64,000 nt of DNA from DASSBR01 sp035708085 (lineage in GTDB: Bacteria > Pseudomonadota > Gammaproteobacteria > Natronospirales > DASSBR01), in contig DASSTE010000074.1 of the NCBI GenBank assembly GCA_035708085.1, forward strand, positions 68,001 to 132,000, given 5' to 3'. The position numbers and the translations under genes are program-made. Below, piece by piece: positions 26,976 to 35,003 of the stretch; position 1 is the first letter of the stretch, and the number at the start of each line of letters is the position of its first letter. The notes below the pieces were generated by a model. That model ran no database searches. It saw only the letters and a program-made list of their open reading frames with translations, and had not been told where the DNA came from.

Positions 26976-28159
26976 TCACTTTGATGCCACGATCGCTGTG
27001 CCGCCGCCAGCCCTGTGCCGGGCTCTACATCGTGCCCGTGCGCGCGCAGCACGCTTTCGAGCGCCGCCAGCAACCGCAGCACGAAGACCGGCTGCGATCC
27101 ATAGCCCATCAGGCCGACGCGCAGCATGCGCGGCTTGAACGGCCCGAGCCCGGTCGCGACTTCAATGCCGAAGTCATTCAACAGCGACTTTTGCACGCTG
27201 CCCGCATCGACACCGTCCGGCAGCAGTACGCCGGCTACCGTGTGCAGGCTGTGTTCGGGCGCGGCCAGAATCTTCAGCCCCAGCGCCTCCACGGCGGCGC
27301 GCAATGCACCGTAATTGCGCTGGTGGCGCGTCCAGCGGCGCTCGGGTCCCTCGTGATGCAGGCTCAGCAGCGCCGCGCGCAGCGCGTAGACCAGCGGCGC
27401 CGAGATCGTATGGTGGTACTGGCCCTGGTACCAGTATTTTTCCAGCGCCGGCACGTCGAGATAAAAGCTCGCGACCGGCGATTTGCGATTGCGCACGCGC
27501 TCCATCGCGCGTTCGTTGAGCGTCAGCGGCGCCATGCCGGCCGGCGCGCCGAGCGCCTTCTGGCTGCCGCTGTAGCAGACGTCGATGCCCGCAGCATCGA
27601 TATCGATAGGATGACCTCCGAGCGACGCAACGGTATCCACAATCAGCAGCGCGTCGAGCTCATGCGCCGCTGCGGCGATATCGGCAATATTGTTCTGGGC
27701 AACGCCGGTCGAGGTTTCGCCGTGCACGACGCCGACCACGCGCGGGCGCACCTGGCGGATCGTGTCGCGCAGACGGTCGGGATCGAGCGGCGCGCCCCAT
27801 TTGGCGTCGACGCGTGTCACTTTCGCGCCCAGGCGCTCGGCCATCGACGCCAGCCGCTCGCCGAAGTAACCCATCGTGCCGATCACGACCGGGTCGCCGG
27901 CCTCGATCGTGTTGCACAGCGCCGCCTGCATCCCGGAAGTGCCGGTGCCGGACAGGGCGATCGCAAAGTCGTTCGTGGTCTGAAAGGCCTCCCGCAGCAG
28001 TACCTTGAGTTCGTCGAATATTTGCAGCATCGCCGGGTCAACGTAACCCAGCGGCGGCAGCGTCATGGCCCGTAGCACTTCGGGATCAAGTTCGCTCGGG
28101 CCGGGGCCGAGCAGCACGCGCGTCGGCGGACGCTGGATTTCAAACAAATCGGGATTCAT
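26972..28159 (-). CDS. Alanine-glyoxylate / serine-pyruvate aminotransferase
   Basis: 395-residue PLP enzyme of fold type I, class V. The PLP lysine is K201 in CYSGSQKALGAPAG, preceded by VHGETSTGV and LLIVDTVASLGG. It would transfer an amino group to glyoxylate (giving glycine) or to pyruvate. Its start abuts the sugar-porter stop with no gap and its stop overlaps glcD, so translation is coupled through the operon. Donor preference is not decidable by eye. Confidence 0.9.
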   Translation of the reverse strand: MNPDLFEIQRPPTRVLLGPGPSELDPEVLRAMTLPPLGYVDPAMLQIFDELKVLLREAFQTTNDFAIALSGTGTSGMQAALCNTIEAGDPVVIGTMGYFGERLASMAERLGAKVTRVDAKWGAPLDPDRLRDTIRQVRPRVVGVVHGETSTGVAQNNIADIAAAAHELDALLIVDTVASLGGHPIDIDAAGIDVCYSGSQKALGAPAGMAPLTLNERAMERVRNRKSPVASFYLDVPALEKYWYQGQYHHTISAPLVYALRAALLSLHHEGPERRWTRHQRNYGALRAAVEALGLKILAAPEHSLHTVAGVLLPDGVDAGSVQKSLLNDFGIEVATGLGPFKPRMLRVGLMGYGSQPVFVLRLLAALESVLRAHGHDVEPGTGLAAAQRSWHQSE

Positions 28160-29554
28160 TCAGCCGTGCTCCCGGGCAGCGGGTTGAGCAAGTACCGATG
28201 TCTCGGCCGCCTGGCCGAGAAAATGGCGCTCGATGTCTTCGAGGCTACGCCCGCGGGTTTCCGGCAGCGGGAACACCGCGATCAGGAAGTAAAGGAACAC
28301 GAAGCCGGCCAGTACGAAAAACACGCCGCTGTAGCCGATGGTGCCGACGATGCTCATGAACGCGGCCGCTAGCCCGGCCGAAATCAGCGAGTTGGCAAAT
28401 AGTGCCACGGCCATGCCCTTGGCGCGAATCGCGAGCGGCAGGATTTCCGAGATCGCCAGCCAGACCACCGTGCCGGGGCCGACGGCGAAGAAAATAATGA
28501 AGGCGATGAAGCCACCGAGTGTCGCGTAGCCCTGGAACGCCGACGGAGGGAACCCGGCATGGACGATGCCGATGAAGGCCAGTGCGATCGTCACGCCCGC
28601 AGTGCCGACGATCAGCAGCGGCCGGCGGCCGATCCGATCGATCAGCAGCAAGGCGATCAGCGTCAGGACGAAGTTCGCGATGCCGACGCCGACGCTGCCG
28701 AGCACCGCCGCACCGCCGCCGTGCAGGCCGGACTGGTGCAGGATGACCGTGTTGAACTGCAGCAAGGTGTTGATGCCGGTCAGCTGGTTGAGGATGCCGA
28801 CCGCGAGCGCAATGAAAAATGCCTTGCGGTAGCCGGGGCGCAACAGCAGGCGCCACTCGCCGACAGTCCGGTCGCGCTCCTGCTCGGCAAGTTCGACCAT
28901 TTCGTTGAAGGTGCGCGCGGCTTCGTCGGCATGTTGCGTCTGCAGCAGCGCCGCCCGGGCTTCTTCCTGGCGCCCGCGCCGGTACAGCCAGCCGGGAGAA
29001 GCCGGCAGCAGAAAGCCACCGACCAGGAATGCGATCGACGGGATCAGCGCGGTGGCGAACATCGCGCGCCAGTCGCCGCTGCCATTGAGCGCGTAGCCGA
29101 CGACGTAGCCCATCAGGATGCCGAACGTCAGGCACAACTGGAACAGCGCGACGCTGCGGCCGCGCAACGCCGGCGGCATCACCTCGACGATGTAAAGCGG
29201 CACGACGATGGTAAGAATCCCGACGCCGATTCCCTGGATGAGCCGGCCGGCGAGCGCCATCGCGAAGCCGTTGCTGGCGATCAGAACGATGACCCCGGCG
29301 ATGAAGGTCGCGGCGGCGAGAATGATCGACATGCGGCGGCCGTAGCGGTCGGCGAACGGGCCGGCGAACAGGATCGCGAGCGAACCACCGCCGAGTACCG
29401 CCGATACGATCAGCGACATTTCTGACGGTGTCAGGCCGAGGCTGCCCTTCATGAACAGCAGCGCGCCGGAAATGATGCCGATATCGTAGCCGTACAGGAT
29501 GCCGCCGAGGCCCGAGAAGCTGATGGCGATGAGCACTATCTTGCGTATGCGCAC
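28160..29554 (-). CDS. MFS sugar porter
   Basis: 464-residue, 12-helix inner-membrane transporter of the sugar-porter family: GYDIGIISGALLFMK, DRYGRRMSIILAA, RLIQGIGVGILTIVVPLYI, the central INQ-like GILNQLTGINTLLQ, and PLPETRGRSLEDIE at the end. I prefer GTG 29554, with GGGGGA 9 nt upstream, over the ATG at 29575, because the predicted transcript start is near 29576 and would leave no leader. First gene of the aminotransferase-glcDEF operon under operator D. Likely cargo is a hexose or amino sugar. Confidence 0.88.
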   Translation of the reverse strand: MRIRKIVLIAISFSGLGGILYGYDIGIISGALLFMKGSLGLTPSEMSLIVSAVLGGGSLAILFAGPFADRYGRRMSIILAAATFIAGVIVLIASNGFAMALAGRLIQGIGVGILTIVVPLYIVEVMPPALRGRSVALFQLCLTFGILMGYVVGYALNGSGDWRAMFATALIPSIAFLVGGFLLPASPGWLYRRGRQEEARAALLQTQHADEAARTFNEMVELAEQERDRTVGEWRLLLRPGYRKAFFIALAVGILNQLTGINTLLQFNTVILHQSGLHGGGAAVLGSVGVGIANFVLTLIALLLIDRIGRRPLLIVGTAGVTIALAFIGIVHAGFPPSAFQGYATLGGFIAFIIFFAVGPGTVVWLAISEILPLAIRAKGMAVALFANSLISAGLAAAFMSIVGTIGYSGVFFVLAGFVFLYFLIAVFPLPETRGRSLEDIERHFLGQAAETSVLAQPAAREHG

Positions 29555-29582
29555 TGAGGCTGTCCCCCGAGTCATATAATCA

Positions 29583-29615
29583 ATAGTAACAACATGATAT
29601 TCCGCAGGAATCGCC
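29583..29615 (-). promoter_or_regulatory. Predicted promoter of the sugar porter-AGT-glcDEF operon
   Basis: On the minus strand: GGCGA (29615-29611), -35 TTCCTG (29610-29605), 16-bp spacer, -10 TACTAT (29588-29583). The start would be near 29576, with operator D at about -63. Geometry is identical to the promoters at 13173 and 19071. Confidence 0.55.
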
Positions 29616-29630
29616 GTTTGCGAACGGTAC

Positions 29631-29647
29631 TATAGCCGTTGGCTATA
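29631..29647. promoter_or_regulatory. Operator D: perfect palindrome TATAGCC-GTT-GGCTATA
   Basis: Perfect 7+7 inverted repeat between the divergent sugar porter and symporter genes. Leftward it has GGCGATT at 15 bp; rightward it has CGTCA at 15 bp, the same pentamer found at operator C. It may serve both directions. Confidence 0.8.
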
Positions 29648-29667
29648 CTTCATCGTGTTTCGCGTCA

Positions 29668-29695
29668 ACTGCGCCAGTCAGGCGGATGATAGGGT
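29668..29695 (+). promoter_or_regulatory. Weak candidate promoter of the symporter gene
   Basis: -35 ACTGCG and -10 TAGGGT with a 16-bp spacer, at the same 21-bp offset from operator D. Both hexamers are poor, so this is tentative. Confidence 0.25.
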
Positions 29696-29725
29696 ACACC
29701 CCTAGCGCGCAGCCAACCTTAGCAC

Positions 29726-31252
29726 ATGCATACACTAGATTTGTTCGTAATCGTCGCCTACCTGGTCGTCATCGCGACGATCGGCCTGCGCCTGAGCGGC
29801 CGGCAGCGCTCCGCGAGCGACTACTTCGTCGGCGAGCGCAGCCTGTCGTGGTGGGCGGTCTGTTTCTCCATCGTGGCCACCGAAACCTCGACGCTGACGG
29901 TCATCAGCGTCCCCGGCGTCGCCTACCTCGGCGCGTACGGTTACGTCGAGCTGGCCTTCGGGTACCTGATTGGCCGCATCATCGTGGCGATGGTCATGCT
30001 GCCGCTCTACATGCGCGGCGACCTCGTCAGCGCCTATCAATACCTCGGCCTGCGCTTCGGCAAGAAAGTGCAGGGTCTCGCGTCGGTCACATTTCTCGTC
30101 ACCCGGCTGCTGGCCGAGGGCGTGCGCCTGTTCGCCGCCGCAATTCCGATCGCGCTGCTCCTGACCGCGATGGGCATCAATGCAAGCTACATTGAAATCA
30201 TCATCGTACTCACCGGGGTGACAGTCGGCTACACCTACATCGGCGGCATTCGCGCCGTCGTCTGGACCGACGCGATCCAGATGATGCTGTACGTCGGCGG
30301 CGCCATTCTGAGCGCGGCCATTCTTCTTACCCATACACCGCTTTCGGATTTGGGCGCTGCCTGGCAGGCCGGCAAGTTCCAGGTCTTCAATTTCCACTCG
30401 GCCATCCTGACCGACCCATATGCATTCGTCGCGGCAATCTTCGGCGGCGCGGTGTTTACGATGGCCTCGCACGGTGCCGACCAGTTGATGGTGCAGCGCA
30501 TTCTCGGCTGCAAGAGCCTGGCCGACGGCCGCAAGGCGATGATCGGCAGCGCTATTTTCGTGATGGCGCAGTTCGCGCTGTTTTCGTTCGTGGGGACGTT
30601 GCTGTGGATTAACTATGGCGGTCAGACGCCGCATCAGTTGGGGCTCAGCGACTCCGATCAGTTGTTTCCACGATTCATAATCCGGCAATTGCCGGCGGGC
30701 GTATCGGGATTATTGATTGCGGGAATTCTTGGCGCGACGATGGGGTCGCTGTCGTCGGCGATGAACTCGATGTCGAACTCGACGGTCACGGATTTGATTC
30801 ACCTGTTCGGTCGCCGCGAGTACAACGGCAAAACGATGCTGCGCCTTTCGCGCATCACGACTCTGGTATGGGCGGGCGCGCTGGTCGGTTTTGCGTCGAT
30901 GTTCACCGATACCAACAGCCCGGTGATCGTGCTGGGCTTGAGCATTACCGGCTATACCTATGGCGCGCTGTTGGGCGCGTTTCTGTTGGGCCTGCTGATC
31001 AAGCGTGCCAATCAGCGCGACGGCGCTGTCGCGTTCGTGATGACGTTGATCGTGATGGCCGTGGTGGTGCTCGACGTCAAAATTCACGGCCAGTCGCTGG
31101 CGTTCCCGTGGTTCGTGCCGATCGGCGCCGCGATTACGTTGCTGGTTGGCGGCGGGCTGTCGCTGACTCATCCGGCGCGGAAGTCGGACGAGCGGCCTCT
31201 GTCGGCGGTGAACCCACAGAACGACTCAAACCGTCTGCGCTTGCGCCCTTAG
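29726..31252 (+). CDS. Sodium:solute symporter (SSS family)
   Basis: 508-residue inner-membrane protein with about 13 helices. SSS-family features: DYFVGERSLSWWAVCFSIVA near the N-terminus, SVPGVAYLGAYGYVEL, YTYIGGIRAVVWTDAIQMM and SSAMNSMSNSTVTDL. Relatives carry sugars, sialic acid, amino acids or vitamins with Na+. The ATG at 29726 has no strong ribosome-binding site. Single gene, divergent from the sugar porter across operator D; it probably brings in a second component of the same nutrient. Confidence 0.88.
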   Translation: MHTLDLFVIVAYLVVIATIGLRLSGRQRSASDYFVGERSLSWWAVCFSIVATETSTLTVISVPGVAYLGAYGYVELAFGYLIGRIIVAMVMLPLYMRGDLVSAYQYLGLRFGKKVQGLASVTFLVTRLLAEGVRLFAAAIPIALLLTAMGINASYIEIIIVLTGVTVGYTYIGGIRAVVWTDAIQMMLYVGGAILSAAILLTHTPLSDLGAAWQAGKFQVFNFHSAILTDPYAFVAAIFGGAVFTMASHGADQLMVQRILGCKSLADGRKAMIGSAIFVMAQFALFSFVGTLLWINYGGQTPHQLGLSDSDQLFPRFIIRQLPAGVSGLLIAGILGATMGSLSSAMNSMSNSTVTDLIHLFGRREYNGKTMLRLSRITTLVWAGALVGFASMFTDTNSPVIVLGLSITGYTYGALLGAFLLGLLIKRANQRDGAVAFVMTLIVMAVVVLDVKIHGQSLAFPWFVPIGAAITLLVGGGLSLTHPARKSDERPLSAVNPQNDSNRLRLRP

Positions 31253-31265
31253 CGGCCGTTTTTCC

Positions 31266-31326
31266 GTCATTCCTGCGAAGGCTTCCCCGAGGGCGAAGTC
31301 CATGGGAATTCCGGCTAAACCGGAAT
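31266..31326. repeat. Degenerate repeat and hairpin at symporter/malic enzyme junction
   Basis: TTCCTGCGAAGG at 31270-31281 resembles the dispersed hairpin units at 10447 and 23164. A second hairpin, ATTCCGG-CTAAA-CCGGAAT (31308-31326), spans the malic enzyme stop codon. They lie between convergent genes and may end both transcripts. Confidence 0.4.
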
Positions 31327-33021
31327 CAGCCGGGGATAGTCCGGCGCCCACATCATGGCGGCGATGCGCCCGCGCAAAGTCTCCGCGTTGGCTGGAGGCG
31401 CCTTGTCCGATTCGACCGCCTCTTGAGCCACCGCAAACGCAATCTCCGCGCTGATCCCGCGCAGTTCCGTGAGCGGCGGATACACCAGCCCCTTGTTCAC
31501 GTAATCATCGGACAGATACGAGGCGAGGGCGCGCGCGGCGACGGCGAAGCTTTCATCGTCAAGCCGGCGCGCGTTGGCGGCCAGCGCGCCCAGGCCGACG
31601 CCGGGGAAAATGTAGACGTTATTGCCCTGCGCGACCGGGTATGTTCGGCCCTGGTATTCGACCGGGTCGAAGGGGCTGCCGGTCGCGACCACGGCACGGC
31701 CGTCGGTCCACGCGATGATGTCCTCGGGCGTTGCCTCCGCATTGGCGGTCGGATTCGAGATCGGCAGTACAATCGGCCGCTCTATCGTCTCGGCCATTGA
31801 GCGGATCACTGTTTCTGTGAAGATGCCCGGCTGCCCTGACGTACCGATCAGCACGCTCGGCCTGAGTGCCTTTGTGACTTCCTCCAGATCGCGCTCGCCG
31901 TCCGGGTCGATGCCGGCAGCTTCAATCTGCTCGCGGGTCCACGCGAAATCGCGCTTGTGCTCGTCGAGGTCGGTGCCGGTCATCAGCATCCCGTGCGAGT
32001 CGAGCAGGACGATCGCCTGGCGCAGGATCTCGTCGTCGAGCCCCGCCTGGCGCAGTGCCTCACGCAGTTGCCGCGCGATGCCGATACCGGCCGCGCCCGC
32101 GCCGAGAATCACCGTCCGCTGCTGTTCCAGCGGCTTCCCGATCACGCGGCAGGCACCCATGACGCCGGCCAGCGTCACCGCCGCTGTGCCCTCGATGTCA
32201 TCATTGAATGACAGCAGACGGTTGCGATAGCGGTCGAGCAGCCGGAACGCGTTGGACTTCTTGAAGTCCTCCCATTGCACCAGCGCGCGCGGGAAACGCC
32301 GCTTGACCGCCGTTACGAACTCTTCAACCAGCGCATCGTATTCGGCGCCGCGCAGGCGCTTGTGCGGCCAGCCGACGTACAGCTCGTCATTCAGCAGTTC
32401 CTCGTTATCGGTGCCGACGTCGAGGCAGATCGGCAATGTCTGACTGGGGTGAATGCCGGCGGCGACGCTGTAAAGCGCGAGCTTGCCGATCGGGATGCCC
32501 ATGCCGCCGGCACCGAGGTCTCCGAGCCCGAGGATGCGTTCGTTGTCGGTGACGACGATCAGGCGCACGTCCTCGTACGGCGCGTTGCCAAGCACTTCGT
32601 CGATGCGGCCCTTGTGGCCGGGGTGAATCCAGATGCCGCGGCCGCGCCGGAAGATATGGCTGTAGCGCTTGCAGGCTTCGCCAACGGTGGGCGTATAGAT
32701 GATCGGCAGGAATTCTTCGAGGTGCTGGTGAAGCAGCTTATAGAACAGTACCTCGTTACGGTCCTGGAGTGCGGCGAGGCCGATGTACTGCTCGATCTTG
32801 TCGTTTTTGCGCGCGATCGCTTCGTAGGTACGCCGTGCCTGCGCGGCTTCGGTCGCCGTATGCTCGGGCAGCAGGCCGTCCAGCCCGAACTGCCGGCGCT
32901 CTTCGGCCGTGAAGACGGTGCCTTTGTTGTACATCGGATGCGACAGCAGCGTGCGGCCGCGCAGTGAAACTTCCACCGCTTCGTTGCCTTCGGCGTCTCT
33001 TGTCAACTTGAAGGTTTCCAT
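31315..33021 (-). CDS. maeA: NAD-dependent malic enzyme
   Basis: 568 residues, the length of large-subunit bacterial malic enzymes. It converts malate to pyruvate + CO2 with NAD+. Visible motifs: IYTPTVGEACKRYSHIFRR, DLGAGGMGIPIGKLALY, FNDDIEGTAAVTLAGVMG (metal and substrate site) and VILGAGAAGIGIARQL (nucleotide binding). ATG 33021 lies just downstream of the large inverted repeat at 33034-33129, which would be in its leader. In this neighbourhood it could feed pyruvate from C4 acids or, with glyoxylate metabolism, close an anaplerotic loop. Confidence 0.93.
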   Translation of the reverse strand: METFKLTRDAEGNEAVEVSLRGRTLLSHPMYNKGTVFTAEERRQFGLDGLLPEHTATEAAQARRTYEAIARKNDKIEQYIGLAALQDRNEVLFYKLLHQHLEEFLPIIYTPTVGEACKRYSHIFRRGRGIWIHPGHKGRIDEVLGNAPYEDVRLIVVTDNERILGLGDLGAGGMGIPIGKLALYSVAAGIHPSQTLPICLDVGTDNEELLNDELYVGWPHKRLRGAEYDALVEEFVTAVKRRFPRALVQWEDFKKSNAFRLLDRYRNRLLSFNDDIEGTAAVTLAGVMGACRVIGKPLEQQRTVILGAGAAGIGIARQLREALRQAGLDDEILRQAIVLLDSHGMLMTGTDLDEHKRDFAWTREQIEAAGIDPDGERDLEEVTKALRPSVLIGTSGQPGIFTETVIRSMAETIERPIVLPISNPTANAEATPEDIIAWTDGRAVVATGSPFDPVEYQGRTYPVAQGNNVYIFPGVGLGALAANARRLDDESFAVAARALASYLSDDYVNKGLVYPPLTELRGISAEIAFAVAQEAVESDKAPPANAETLRGRIAAMMWAPDYPRLIPV

Positions 33022-33033
33022 AGTCTCAGAATG

Positions 33034-33129
33034 AAAGTCGCTAGGACTGAGTCGCTAGGACTGAGTGTAGAAAAGCCAAGCATCCGCCGCTCTTGAACTT
33101 AGTCCTAGCGACTCAGCACTAGCGACTTT
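33034..33129. repeat. Large inverted repeat made of 14-bp tandem units
   Basis: Left arm 33034-33065 and right arm 33098-33129 are complementary at 29 of 32 positions around a 32-nt loop. The left arm holds two exact tandem copies of GTCGCTAGGACTGA (33037-33050, 33051-33064); the right arm holds two slightly changed copies in reverse. It begins just upstream of maeA and encodes the last residues of LipB (KSLVLSR). Confidence 0.85.
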
Positions 33130-33746
33130 TCTTTGTCGTACCCCAGGTTCTTCAACAAATGCGGCTTTAAATCTTCAGCGACTTTATCAACATCCGCCGG
33201 GCCGCCCAAATCGGCAACCTGGGTGACCGCCAACCCCGCGTAGCCGCACGGATTGATGCGCTCGAAAGGTTCCAGATCCATCGCCACGTTGAAAGCCAGC
33301 CCATGGTAGGTGCAGCCGTGACGAATCCGTAGCCCCAGCGCGGCAATCTTGGCGCCCTCGACATAGACGCCCGGCGCATCGCGCCGCGCAACGGCTTCGA
33401 TGCCGTAGCCGGCGAGCGTGTCGATCACCGACTGTTCCAGCGCCATCACCAGCGCGCGCACGCCGAGCTTCAGGCGCCGCAGGTCGATCAGCGGGTAGAC
33501 GACGATCTGGCCGGGGCCGTGATAGGTCACCTGACCGCCACGATCGATGTTGACCACCGGAATGTCGCCGGCGGCGAGCACGTGCTCAGGCTTGCCGTTG
33601 AGACCCAGGGTGAAGACCGGCGGATGCTGCAGGAACCAGATTTCGTCGCGCGTGTCGGTGTCGCGGGCGGCGTTTTCGGCCTGCATCCGCCGCCAGATCG
33701 GCACGTAGTCCCGCATGCCGAGATCGCGGATGAGAGGCATATTCAT
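33105..33746 (-). CDS. lipB: Octanoyl-ACP:protein octanoyltransferase
   Basis: 213 residues. It moves octanoate from acyl carrier protein to lipoyl domains. Signature RGGQVTYHGPGQ at about 69-80; catalytic Lys133 (GAKIAALG) and Cys167 (INPCGYAG). ATG 33746 overlaps the ybeD stop (ATGA). Its C-terminus runs into the inverted repeat, so the final seven residues are probably acquired. lipA, usually the next gene, is absent here; malic enzyme follows instead. Confidence 0.95.
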   Translation of the reverse strand: MNMPLIRDLGMRDYVPIWRRMQAENAARDTDTRDEIWFLQHPPVFTLGLNGKPEHVLAAGDIPVVNIDRGGQVTYHGPGQIVVYPLIDLRRLKLGVRALVMALEQSVIDTLAGYGIEAVARRDAPGVYVEGAKIAALGLRIRHGCTYHGLAFNVAMDLEPFERINPCGYAGLAVTQVADLGGPADVDKVAEDLKPHLLKNLGYDKEKSLVLSR

Positions 33747-34021
33747 AACACAAACAGTATACGCGGATCGCCGCTCAACTCCCGGTACAGCGTGTCGAGC
33801 TGCACGCGACTGGTCGCGCGAATCGTCACCGTGATCGAGACGAACCGGTCGTTGCGTGATTCGCGGCGGCGAAACTCGAGCACGTCCGGCGGCCCGACGT
33901 TCCGATCCACGATCGCGCGCACGTGCATATCGAAATCCGCCGCCTCACGCCCCATGATCTTGATCGGGAACTCGCAAGGAAATTTGAGGGGACTGTCTTC
34001 CTTGTCCGAGTCAGCACTCAT
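33743..34021 (-). CDS. ybeD: DUF493/YbeD-family protein
   Basis: 92 residues, typical length. The core (LKFPCEFPIKIMGREAADFD, VSITVTIRATSRVQLDTLY) matches the small alpha/beta YbeD family commonly found next to lipB and dacA/dacC; its role is unresolved. ATG 34021 overlaps the upstream aminotransferase stop (ATGA); the frame is open to 34210 but that part is out-of-frame coding of the upstream gene. Confidence 0.88.
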   Translation of the reverse strand: MSADSDKEDSPLKFPCEFPIKIMGREAADFDMHVRAIVDRNVGPPDVLEFRRRESRNDRFVSITVTIRATSRVQLDTLYRELSGDPRILFVL

Positions 34022-34887
34022 GCTGCGCCGAGACGTTGCTTGTACTGCTGAAACAGCGCATGAACCTGCCGCCAGACCGGCCCCGGATAGCCGTTGCCGA
34101 CCGGCGTGCCGTCGATGCGGGTGACGGCGAGCACTTCGCGCGAGGAACTGGCGATCCAGACTTCCGGGAGGGATGCCAGTTCGCTCGCCGGGATATCCAC
34201 TTCCTCGCACGCAAGGCCGGCTTCGCGCGCCAGTTCCAGAATCAGATCGCGGGTGATGCCGGGTAGCAGGCGGCTGTCCTTCGGCGGGGTGCGAACCGTG
34301 CCGTCGGCAGTGACGACGAACAGCGTGCTCGACGAACCTTCGGTCACGCAGCCGTCGCGCACCAGCAGCGTTTCGGCCGCGCCGACATCTTCAGCTTGCT
34401 GGCGCAGCAGAATGTTGCCGAGCAGCGAGATCGACTTGATGTCGCAGCGTCGCCAGCGGATGTCTTCGGCGGTGACGACCGCGACGCCGTCGGCAAGCCA
34501 TTCTTCCGGCACCGGTGCCAGTTCCTGCGATAGCGCAAATACCGTCGGCGCAACATTGGTCGGGAAGCGGTGATCGCGGCCGGCGTCTGCGCCGCGCGTG
34601 ATCTGCAGGTAGACGCTTTGCATGCCGCCGCCATTGCGAGCGATCAGCCCGTCCAGCACCTGGCGCCAGCGCGCGGCGGAATAGGGATCGGGCAGCCGGA
34701 TCGCGTCGAGGCTGTATGCCAGCCGCCGCAGATGTTCGTCCAATCGGAACAGGCGCCCGTCGTAAGCGGGAATGACTTCATAGACGCCGTCGCCGAACAG
34801 GAAACCGCGATCGAGCGGCGAAATTCGCGCTTCGTTCAGCGGAAGGTACTGGCCATCGACAAACGCGATGCCGAGAGGCTTTGCCAT
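34018..34887 (-). CDS. dat: D-amino-acid transaminase
   Basis: 289-residue PLP enzyme of fold type IV. RGFLFGDGVYEVIPAYDG near the N-terminus and PLP Lys151 in RCDIKSISLLGN are typical of D-alanine aminotransferase, which interconverts D-Ala/2-oxoglutarate and pyruvate/D-Glu for peptidoglycan. A branched-chain or aminodeoxychorismate lyase relative is the alternative, but the RCDIKS motif and location between dacC and ybeD favour Dat. ATG 34887 (GGAT 7 nt upstream) is preferred to a TTG at 34911. Confidence 0.88.
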   Translation of the reverse strand: MAKPLGIAFVDGQYLPLNEARISPLDRGFLFGDGVYEVIPAYDGRLFRLDEHLRRLAYSLDAIRLPDPYSAARWRQVLDGLIARNGGGMQSVYLQITRGADAGRDHRFPTNVAPTVFALSQELAPVPEEWLADGVAVVTAEDIRWRRCDIKSISLLGNILLRQQAEDVGAAETLLVRDGCVTEGSSSTLFVVTADGTVRTPPKDSRLLPGITRDLILELAREAGLACEEVDIPASELASLPEVWIASSSREVLAVTRIDGTPVGNGYPGPVWRQVHALFQQYKQRLGAA

Positions 34888-34912
34888 GTTGATCCAAACC
34901 TGGAAATTCAAA

Positions 34913-34994
34913 ACCCTCTGCCTAGCGAGAGGACAGGGTGAGGGGGAAAATCGAACTCTCCCTCATCCCGGCCTTCTCCCTGAGGAAGAAGGGG
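34913..34994. repeat. Dispersed ~81-bp inverted repeat, copy 1
   Basis: A stretch of the form CCCTCT...AGAGG...AGGGTGAGGGGG...CCCTCATCCC...CTTCTCCCTGAGG...GAAGGGG. The same architecture and most bases recur at 63313-63393. It lies between dacC and dat on the minus strand, so it falls inside this operon's mRNA. A partial relative is near 42433-42462. Confidence 0.7.
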
Positions 34995-35003
34995 CCAGAA
35001 CAA

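Noticed and set aside
30950..30956. GGCTATA followed by CCTATGGCG inside the symporter gene
   Set aside because: It resembles operator C's right side but has no left arm and encodes GYTYGA of a conserved helix.
33034..33129. CRISPR-like repeat
   Set aside because: Only two tandem 14-bp copies without spacers, arranged as an inverted repeat.
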